Notes under the pieces: model-generated
The model's database searches: none
The model's input: the letters and a program-made list of their open reading frames with translations, nothing else
Told to the model about the DNA's origin: nothing
DNA from: Planctomycetota bacterium
Lineage (GTDB): Bacteria; Planctomycetota; UBA11346
NCBI GenBank assembly: GCA_013816415.1
Contig: JACDEN010000163.1
Span: forward strand, 1 to 6,466
Length of the DNA: 6,466 bases
Direction of reading: 5' to 3'
Part shown: positions 1 through 5,372 of the stretch, piece by piece
Layout of the letters: each line of letters opens with the position of its first letter
Position numbering within the stretch: the stretch's first letter is position 1
Translations under genes and position numbers: made by a program

Positions 1-1
1 G

Positions 2-418
2 TTCCAGGCGACGATGCTCAATCGCGCGCTCTATGGGGTGGTGTCGCTGGCCGAGTCGGGAGGCAGCATCGCCGATGCGGTCGAGATCGGTTCGTCGCGT
101 CCGATCGCGCTGCCCCACTGGATCGGCGCGCTGGTGATCGCGAACATCAACAGCTATGCCGGGGGCACCAGGCTCGGCGCCGGCATCGTGTCCGATGACG
201 GCCGCCTCGATGCGTTCGCGCTTCCGTCCGGACTCGCGATGGGCCTCGCCGTCGGCGGCGTGCGCAGCGCGCGCAGGCTCGACGCGCACCGCCACCTGCA
301 CATCCGGATCAGGCGGCCGTTGGCGATGCAGGTGGACGGCGAGCCGGTGATCGCGAAACCCGGGCGGTACGAGATCCGTCCGGGCGGCAGCGTCGCGGTC
401 CTGGCCGCGCCCGGCTAG
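2..418 (+). CDS. Diacylglycerol kinase-family lipid kinase, C-terminal part (5' end outside window)
   Basis: The visible 138 residues are the C-terminal part of a lipid kinase related to eukaryotic diacylglycerol kinases and bacterial YegS/DgkB proteins, which transfer phosphate from ATP to diacylglycerol or a related lipid at the membrane. The marks of the family's accessory domain appear in order: NINSYAGGTRLG (fragment residues 48-59; compare NxPSYAGG in DGKs), SDDGRLDAFAL (64-74), a Gly-Arg segment GGVRSARRLDAHRHLHIRIRRP (85-106), and MQVDGEP (109-115), the conserved 'QVDGEPW'-like loop. The C-terminus is a short beta stretch ending in a TAG stop. The nucleotide-binding catalytic domain (GGDGT motif) must lie upstream, outside the window, so the exact substrate cannot be judged. 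The frame is open from the window edge; the ATG at 14 is internal. The gene converges on the hydrolase gene, leaving six bases between the stops. Confidence 0.82.
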   Translation, partial: FQATMLNRALYGVVSLAESGGSIADAVEIGSSRPIALPHWIGALVIANINSYAGGTRLGAGIVSDDGRLDAFALPSGLAMGLAVGGVRSARRLDAHRHLHIRIRRPLAMQVDGEPVIAKPGRYEIRPGGSVAVLAAPG

Positions 419-424
419 GCGTCA

Positions 425-2677
425 TCATTTCCTGCGCCTGAGGATGAAGGCGACATCCTGGCCGAGCGCATCGCGCGTTTCGGTCGGATAGCTCTTCGCA
501 CTCGATGTCAGGCGGCGCAGCGGCGCCTGCGCATCGAGCCGCAGCGATTCCTCCTGGTTTATGGTGATCGTCGATTCCTGGCCTGGGACCGCATCGCCAG
601 TCCAGGGATCGTGCCAGATGAGCTGGTAATCGCCGGCGGGCAGGCCATCGAGCAGCATGCCGCCGACCCCGGTCGCGCAGAACATCCACCCGCGAATCTC
701 GATCGCTGCACCCTCGACCGCAGCGAGCGCGAAGCCGCGCACGTTCGCCTCGTTGCGGCAGCGCACCAGCGTGTCGCGCAGACTGCACGAGCGGAAGCGA
801 TCGGGCGGGCAGTCCGCGAGGAACGCACGCAGCGCCTTCATCTGGGAGATCAGATCGATCGGATAATGGTCATGGTCGAATGGTCCCGGCCGGTCGCGCC
901 AGCGCAGTTCGCCGAATTCCTTGCCGTCGTTCCAATCCATCGGCGTGCCGGCATGGCCGGCGAACACCGCGCTCCAGATCGCGTGATGGTAGAGCGTGGG
1001 GTAGATCGCGCTCGGCGCCTGATCCGGCGCGCTGCGATCGCTCGAGCCGAATTCGGTGATCAGGCGCGGTGCCGCGCCGATCGGGGAATAGGCGTAGCTG
1101 GCGATGCCGTCGATCGTCGCCAGCCACATGTCGGTGTTGTTGACGCTGGTCCGCCAATGCGGGTACCAGTGGAAGCCGAACAGATCGGGACGCGCGTCCT
1201 CGGGTCCGCCCTCCCAATCGATGTTGCCGCCGCGCAGCGCCTCGTCACCAAAGCTGGTGGTCGCGGCATGCAGTGGGTGCGCGAACGGATCGCCGGGATA
1301 GGCCATGCCATCGGCGCGCACCAGCCTGCCTCGGAACAGGCGGGTCATGTCGGCGAGCCAGCGCTCGCATTCGGGATGGGCCCACCAGCCGCGTCTACGG
1401 CTGCGGTCCCCGGCCTCGTCGCCGACGCCGTCGAGCTCATCGATCAGCACCCAGGCTCCGATGGCTCGCGAGTGGCCCCAGCGCGCGATCAGGTAGCGGT
1501 AGAAGTTGGCCTGGTGGTCGAACAGCTTCGATCGCCAGTCGTCGGCCGGCAGGCGCGGATCGGCGGCGAAGAAATCCCACGCGCTCATCTGGCTCATGAA
1601 GCCGCTGAAGCCATTGAGCTTCTCGCGCCCCTGCGCGCCGCGGTCGTCGAGCGGACTCCAGCCGCTCTCCTGGCCACCCCAGGGATGGGCCTTCATCTGC
1701 AGGCACTGGTGCGGAAGCGGCGACAGCAGCAGGTAGATGGTGGACTGCGCAGCGGAGCTTTTTGCAGCTGACCCATGTGCAGACGCGCCATCCGCAGAGC
1801 CGCCTTCGCAATCGGACAGCAGATGGTCGAAGCCGAGGGCGCGTCCCTGATCGAAGCATTGGAACGACGACCATTCGGCGCCGAGCGGACGTTCACTGCG
1901 CTTCCAGCCGTCCTCGCCCGGCCAGTATTCGGCGCGGTCGTGGTGCACGAGCAGGAATTCCCACGGCGCCATCCACTGGTTCAGCAGATTGAATCCGCCC
2001 TCGCGCATGGCCGGGAACAGCTCGGTGCGGCGGTCGATCCATTCGCTCCAGACTCCCGATTCGGCCTTGGTCCCAGCGACCCACGCGCGGCAGGTGCCGA
2101 AGAGCCGCACCGCCCGCGATGGCTGCGGGCAGCGCGCCTGGCGCAGGAATCCGGGTGCGTCGCCTGCACCCGCAACGGTCAACGGTCCGTCGATGCCTGC
2201 ATCGGCCTGGGCATGGATGATGATCGGCAGGGCCGCCCGGTGGCGGATCGGATCGCCGTCGCGAACGGCGCAGCCCTCCCAGGCAACGCTCGCGGTCCAG
2301 TCTCCTTCCGCGGGCGCCGACCAGCGCACCAGCCAATGCCAGGCGCCGCCCGGAGCATCGCGCATCGCGAAGGCAGGGACGACCATCGGCGCCTGCACCG
2401 CATCGGCGCCGTGCCGTGCCGCGGCGAAGGTCACATCGCAGCGCATCGACCGACCATCGCGGTCGGCATCATAGGCGTCGTTGATCTGGGTTTCTGGTAG
2501 GGTGGTCGCGAAGGCGAGCGCCGGCGGAGGTTCGAGGGCGATTTCGACGCGGTCGTAGACCGCGACCGATCGCTGCACGCCGCCATCCGCGCCGGCGGCG
2601 AGGCTCGGGCACAGCGCCAGCGTCGCGGCGATCGCAATCGCAATGACGTGCCAGGCCCGAGCGATCGGCGGCGCCAT
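425..2677 (-). CDS. Secreted glycoside hydrolase-like protein (clan GH-A type barrel with N-terminal Ig-like domain)
   Basis: A 750-residue exported protein, probably a glycoside hydrolase. Residues 1-30 look like a signal peptide (Arg7, hydrophobic 10-22, AAGA-D cleavage site). Residues about 35-160 resemble the Ig-like DUF5060 domain found before such barrels: a 'VAVYDRVEIAL' start and 'VVPAF...GAWHWLVRWSAPAEGDWT' (99-128). Residues about 185-620 look like a TIM barrel: 'MREGGFNLLNQW' (224-235), 'YLIARWGHSRAIGAWVLIDELDG' (395-417) with candidate acid/base Glu414, 'FGFHWYP' (500-506), and 'LITEFGSS' (539-546) with candidate nucleophile Glu542. About 635-750 form a beta-rich C-terminal domain ('LPAGDYQLIWHDPWTG'). 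Odd points: Asp413 replaces the usual Asn before the acid/base, and a Ser/Ala/Gly-rich insert occupies 291-312. The mature part has twelve Cys, fitting an exported, disulfide-bonded protein. I chose the ATG at 2677, four bases after the rho stop, because it directly precedes the signal peptide. The substrate cannot be told; the family is assigned by eye. Confidence 0.75.
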   Translation of the reverse strand: MAPPIARAWHVIAIAIAATLALCPSLAAGADGGVQRSVAVYDRVEIALEPPPALAFATTLPETQINDAYDADRDGRSMRCDVTFAAARHGADAVQAPMVVPAFAMRDAPGGAWHWLVRWSAPAEGDWTASVAWEGCAVRDGDPIRHRAALPIIIHAQADAGIDGPLTVAGAGDAPGFLRQARCPQPSRAVRLFGTCRAWVAGTKAESGVWSEWIDRRTELFPAMREGGFNLLNQWMAPWEFLLVHHDRAEYWPGEDGWKRSERPLGAEWSSFQCFDQGRALGFDHLLSDCEGGSADGASAHGSAAKSSAAQSTIYLLLSPLPHQCLQMKAHPWGGQESGWSPLDDRGAQGREKLNGFSGFMSQMSAWDFFAADPRLPADDWRSKLFDHQANFYRYLIARWGHSRAIGAWVLIDELDGVGDEAGDRSRRRGWWAHPECERWLADMTRLFRGRLVRADGMAYPGDPFAHPLHAATTSFGDEALRGGNIDWEGGPEDARPDLFGFHWYPHWRTSVNNTDMWLATIDGIASYAYSPIGAAPRLITEFGSSDRSAPDQAPSAIYPTLYHHAIWSAVFAGHAGTPMDWNDGKEFGELRWRDRPGPFDHDHYPIDLISQMKALRAFLADCPPDRFRSCSLRDTLVRCRNEANVRGFALAAVEGAAIEIRGWMFCATGVGGMLLDGLPAGDYQLIWHDPWTGDAVPGQESTITINQEESLRLDAQAPLRRLTSSAKSYPTETRDALGQDVAFILRRRK

Positions 2678-2690
2678 CGGATCACCAGCC
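2675..2690 (-). promoter_or_regulatory. Start region of the hydrolase gene, overlapping the rho stop (possible translational coupling)
   Basis: On the minus strand the sequence reads GGCTGGTGATCCGATG. The GGTGA carrying the rho TGA stop is a weak Shine-Dalgarno-like element ending four bases before the hydrolase ATG. A ribosome finishing rho would stop almost on the next start codon, so coupled translation is likely. This also supports the start at 2677 rather than the in-frame ATG at 2785 inside rho. Confidence 0.4.
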
Positions 2691-5195
2691 GCTGAGCTTG
2701 TCCGGGTCGATCGACAGCAGGAACTCGACGTTCGTCTTGTAGTTCTTGAGCTTCGAACGCAGGAATTCGATGGCATCCTGACCATTGCGATCGGCGAGGA
2801 ACTTGCGCAGCGACCACACGCGCTTGAGCTCGTCCTCGTTCTTGATCAGCAGCTCGTCCTTGCGCGTGCCCGACTGCGCGCAGTCGACCGCGGGGAAGAC
2901 GCGCCGATTGGCGAGCCTGCGGTCGAGGACCAGCTCCATGTTGCCGGTGCCCTTGAACTCCTCGAAGATCACCGTGTCCATCAGCGATCCGGTGTCGACG
3001 ATCGCGGTCGCGAGGATGGTCAGCGATCCGCCGTTCTCGATGTTGCGCGCCGCGCCGAAGAACTGTTTGGGCTTGATCAGCGCGTTGGAGTCGATGCCGC
3101 CCGAAAGGATGCGTCCGCTGTTGGGCGCCTCGGTGTTGTACGCGCGTGCCAGCCGGGTGATCGAGTCCAACAGGATCACCACGTCGCGGCCACGCTCGAC
3201 CAGGCGCTTGGCCTTGTTGATGGTGATCTCGGCGCACTGCACATGGCGCGATGCATGCTGATCGAAGGTCGAGGCGATGACCTCGCCCTTCACGCTGCGC
3301 TGCATGTCGGTGACTTCTTCCGGACGTTCGTCGACCAACAGCACCATCAGCACCACTTCGGGATTGTTGATCGAGATCGCCTTGGCGATCTTCTGCATGT
3401 AGACCGTCTTGCCGCATTTCGGCTGGGCGACGATCAATCCGCGCTGGCCTTTGCCGATCGGCGAGACGAGATCGATGATGCGCAGGCTGAGATCGGTGGG
3501 ATCGCCTGGCAGCTCCATGAACAGGCGGTCGTGCGCGTGCAGCGGGATCAGCGATTCGAAATCCTGCACCGGCGTGCGCTTGTCCACCGGCTCGCCCATC
3601 ACCGTCTGGATCGACAGCAGCTGGGGGCAGCGCTCGTTACCGCGCGGCGCGCGGGCCATGCCGGTGACATGCATGCCCGCTTTCAGGCCGTAGCGCCGCA
3701 GCTGCTGCAGCGCGATGAAGGCGTCGGTGTTGACCGGCAGGTAGTTGTTGATCGGTGATCGGATGTATCCGTTCTGGTCCTTGAACAGCTCGACGTAGCC
3801 CTCGACCTCGATCTCGTCAGCGCGGCCTGCGGCCACGCGGCGCAGGATTTCACAGATCAGGTCGTGCTTCTTGAGCCATTTGACGTCGCGCACCTCGAGC
3901 TTGTCGGCCTCGCCCTGGAGGTCGGGCAGGATGCGGTTGAGGTAGTCGTCGAGATCGACCTTCACCGGCGGCCGGTTGGAATCGTTGAAATTGGGCCCCT
4001 GTCCTGGTCCCTGTCCGGGTCCCTGGTTCTGGTTCTGGCCAGACGACTGGCCCTGGCCCTGACCCTGATTCTGGAAGCGGTCGCCGTCGCGGCGTTGGTC
4101 CTGGCCGCCGCGGTCGCCGCGCTGATCGTGGCCACGGTCGCCGCGCTGATCGTGACCGCCGCGGTCGCGATCGCCGCCGCGCTGATCATTCTGGAAATTA
4201 CGGTGATCACGATGCGGCTGGCCATTGCCCTGACGCGGGTCGAAGCCCTGACCATCGCGGGGTGGGGTGGAGCGCGCCGCCGGCGCCTCGTCGGGCGCGG
4301 AGCCGCCGTCGTTGTCGTCGGCGTCGCTCTCGGCGGGTTGCTCCTTCTTGCGCAGCGAAGACAGGTCGATGCCCAGCTGGCGCGCGAGGATGGTCTTGGC
4401 GTAGGCCGCCAGCAGCGTCGGATCGCCGCTGTTGTCGACAGCGAGCGAGCAGGCCTTGCGGCGAGCGTCGGCGTTGCCGAGCGCGGCTTCGCGCCGCATC
4501 AGTTCGGCTTCGTCCCATCCGCGTTCGGCGACGCGCGCGACGCGCGACTCGCGCGATGCGCGCACGTAGATGCTGGCGGTGCAGAGTTCGCCCAGGCCGA
4601 GCTCGTGGAGCAGGCCGGCGTCGATGACTACGAAGTTGCCCGCCTTCTTCGCCATCGCCTTGACCTTGGCCGACAGCTTGGGATGGACGATGGCATTGAG
4701 TTTCGCCGTCGAATCGGCGTTCGCGAAGGCCTTGCCCGCGAGCTTGCGGCGATCGATCTCGCCTTCGCCGCTGAGGATGTCGTCGCCGAATTCCTCGACC
4801 AGCTTGCGCTTCACCGGGGTCGTCTCGATCAGCTCGTGGCCGACCTCGTCGACGTTGATCAGCTGTCCGCCGAGGCCGGCGAGCTGGCGCGCGAGCGCGC
4901 TCTTGCCGGCGCCGGGTTCGCCGGTGATGCCGATGACGACGGTCTTGTCGGGCGGGACCACCAGGGTGTTGTCGGACGATTGGACGGCGGCCGGGGCGCG
5001 ATCGGACGAATCGTCGTCGCCATCAGCGTCGTCGCCTTCCGCGGCATCCTCGTCTTCGGCTGCGACCGGCGAACCCGGCGCGCTCTTCGGCGGACGACCG
5101 CGGCGGCGGTTCCGTCCCCCGCGCGTTGCGGCGACCGGATCCTCGGTGCGGGCGTTCGGGTGGGACGACGGAAACGGTTGCGGTTTGGGATTCAT
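2682..5195 (-). CDS. rho: Fusion of dephospho-CoA kinase-like domain (CoaE) and transcription termination factor Rho
   Basis: One unbroken 837-residue frame with two enzyme domains. Residues 1-80 are a tail: basic RRRGRPPK (30-37), then acidic (47-62). Residues about 84-275 are CoaE-like (ATP-dependent 3'-phosphorylation of dephospho-CoA, the last CoA step): P-loop GEPGAGKS (92-99), Asp116, LNAIVHP (166-172), DAGLLHE (192-198), DNSG (254-257). Residues about 287-410 are a low-complexity linker rich in Gly, Gln, Asp, Arg and Asn. Residues 411-837 are a complete Rho, the hexameric RNA-dependent ATPase that ends transcription: helical N-domain, cold-shock-like RNA-binding fold (465-535), Walker A AQPKCGKT (590-597), catalytic Glu623 in VDERPEEV, Walker B VVILLDS (672-678), Q-loop region (688-705), R-loop KGTGNMEL (748-755) and Arg759 as likely arginine finger. 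E. coli Rho has 419 residues, so the extra length is the front half. The ATG at 5195 is the only ATG before the kinase fold; no clear Shine-Dalgarno precedes it. It follows polA and overlaps the signals of the hydrolase gene. Confidence 0.93.
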   Translation of the reverse strand: MNPKPQPFPSSHPNARTEDPVAATRGGRNRRRGRPPKSAPGSPVAAEDEDAAEGDDADGDDDSSDRAPAAVQSSDNTLVVPPDKTVVIGITGEPGAGKSALARQLAGLGGQLINVDEVGHELIETTPVKRKLVEEFGDDILSGEGEIDRRKLAGKAFANADSTAKLNAIVHPKLSAKVKAMAKKAGNFVVIDAGLLHELGLGELCTASIYVRASRESRVARVAERGWDEAELMRREAALGNADARRKACSLAVDNSGDPTLLAAYAKTILARQLGIDLSSLRKKEQPAESDADDNDGGSAPDEAPAARSTPPRDGQGFDPRQGNGQPHRDHRNFQNDQRGGDRDRGGHDQRGDRGHDQRGDRGGQDQRRDGDRFQNQGQGQGQSSGQNQNQGPGQGPGQGPNFNDSNRPPVKVDLDDYLNRILPDLQGEADKLEVRDVKWLKKHDLICEILRRVAAGRADEIEVEGYVELFKDQNGYIRSPINNYLPVNTDAFIALQQLRRYGLKAGMHVTGMARAPRGNERCPQLLSIQTVMGEPVDKRTPVQDFESLIPLHAHDRLFMELPGDPTDLSLRIIDLVSPIGKGQRGLIVAQPKCGKTVYMQKIAKAISINNPEVVLMVLLVDERPEEVTDMQRSVKGEVIASTFDQHASRHVQCAEITINKAKRLVERGRDVVILLDSITRLARAYNTEAPNSGRILSGGIDSNALIKPKQFFGAARNIENGGSLTILATAIVDTGSLMDTVIFEEFKGTGNMELVLDRRLANRRVFPAVDCAQSGTRKDELLIKNEDELKRVWSLRKFLADRNGQDAIEFLRSKLKNYKTNVEFLLSIDPDKLSGW
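3966..4337 (-). other. Disordered Gly/Gln/Asp/Arg/Asn-rich linker between the CoaE-like domain and Rho
   Basis: This stretch encodes residues 287-410. It starts acidic (ESDADDNDGG), becomes rich in Arg, Asp, Gly and Gln (RGGDRDRGGHDQ and following, 339-373), then turns into Gln/Gly/Asn/Pro repeats (QNQGQGQGQSSGQNQNQ, PGQGPGQGP, 375-401). It has almost no hydrophobic residues, so it is very likely unfolded. RGG-type segments often bind RNA. Inserted or N-terminal disordered regions are known in Rho proteins of Actinobacteria and Bacteroidetes, where they add RNA binding or promote condensation; a similar role here is inferred. Confidence 0.85.
4107..4154 (-). repeat. Two tandem 24-bp repeats coding HDQRGDRG
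   Basis: Two adjacent 24-base units, 4107-4130 and 4131-4154, differ at one base (23 of 24 identical) and each encodes the octapeptide HDQRGDRG (residues 348-363 of the fusion). Decayed relatives flank them on both sides (RGGDRDRGG upstream, GQDQRRDGD downstream in the protein). The near identity at DNA level points to recent duplication by slippage inside the linker. Confidence 0.85.
4371..4946 (-). other. CoaE-like P-loop kinase domain within the fusion, with changed motifs
   Basis: This segment encodes residues 84-275. Aligned by eye with E. coli CoaE (206 residues), it matches over nearly its whole length: TG[E]PGAGKS for TGGIGSGKS, Asp116 at the place of Asp33, LNAIVHP for LNALLHP, and VDNSG for IDNNG. 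Several usually conserved positions differ. The DAPLLFE motif reads DAGLLHE (Pro to Gly194, Phe to His197). The Gln after the RREAA helix appears as Leu239. The Ala-Asp pair before the DNSG motif appears as Cys249-Ser250. The ATP site looks intact, so it may still bind ATP. Whether it still phosphorylates dephospho-CoA cannot be decided from the sequence. Standalone coaE commonly sits beside rho in planctomycetes, as I recall, which suggests fusion of neighbours. Confidence 0.85.
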
Positions 5196-5267
5196 GGGTC
5201 TTCAGGGTGCGAGTGACGGAAAACGGGTGTGACGAACGGGAAAGCGGGGCGAAGGACAGGGGGGAAT
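5196..5267 (-). promoter_or_regulatory. C-rich, G-poor leader directly before rho (candidate Rho loading site for autoregulation)
   Basis: On the transcribed strand these 72 bases contain 35 C and 10 G, and 54 of 72 are pyrimidines, with runs such as CCCCCC, GCCCCGC and TTTCCCG. High C and low G with frequent YC pairs is the composition Rho prefers for loading (rut sites). E. coli rho is known to limit its own expression by termination in its leader; the same is inferred here. A weak stem, GGCGA (5271-5267) with TCGCC (5252-5248), would put the C run in its loop. No clear Shine-Dalgarno is present: the bases just before the ATG read CTGAAGACCC. Confidence 0.45.
5213..5240 (-). repeat. Imperfect direct repeat in the rho leader
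   Basis: On the minus strand CCCGTTCGTCAC (5240-5229) is followed at once by A and then CCCGTTTTCCGTCAC (5227-5213). The two copies share CCCGTT and CGTCAC and differ by a three-base insertion. The repeat lies within the C-rich leader, so it could be two loading elements for Rho or a binding site for a regulator; it could also be chance in a low-complexity stretch. Confidence 0.35.
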
Positions 5268-5345
5268 CGCCGCGGAACGACCAATGTCCGCGCGCGACCA
5301 CCCCACCATGCACATGGGATGCGCTGGGCAACGGGCTTTCAGGCG

Positions 5346-5372
5346 ATTATGGACGTGGAGAGCGGGTGTCAC
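5346..5372 (-). promoter_or_regulatory. Possible sigma-70 type promoter for coaE-rho, overlapping the polA stop
   Basis: On the minus strand GTGACA (5372-5367, five of six to TTGACA) and CATAAT (5351-5346, five of six to TATAAT) are separated by 15 bases. The hexamers are good for such a GC-rich region, but the spacer is two bases shorter than ideal. The -35 element overlaps the last codon and TGA of polA. Transcription from here would give a leader of roughly 140 bases containing the C-rich segment. rho may instead be read through from polA. Confidence 0.3.

Noticed and set aside
408..421. Small hairpin CGCC/GGCG at the convergent stops as an intrinsic terminator
   Set aside because: Four base pairs and no real T run on either strand; too weak to call.
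611..1771. Plus-strand open frame (386 codons) opposite the hydrolase
   Set aside because: It is antisense to the signal-bearing, Cys-rich hydrolase frame. It is Arg/Ala-rich and has no recognisable domain.
2678..2785. Upstream in-frame ATG for the hydrolase at 2785
   Set aside because: It would overlap rho by 104 bases and add a Ser/Arg/Thr/Cys-rich stretch that is only the frame-shifted end of rho, placing the signal peptide 36 residues inside.
2643..3758. Plus-strand open frame (371 codons) opposite the Rho core
   Set aside because: It is antisense to a highly conserved ATPase, and its composition is set by the complementary codons; no motif was seen.
4107..4200. Repeats in the linker as a CRISPR array or regulatory repeat
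   Set aside because: The units are directly adjacent with no spacers, in frame, and encode a low-complexity protein segment.
3864..5216. Long plus-strand open frame (450 codons) opposite CoaE-Rho
   Set aside because: It is opposite a protein with clear Rho and CoaE motifs. Its translation is made of Ala/Val/Leu/Arg runs that mirror the linker repeats, as expected for antisense frames in GC-rich DNA.
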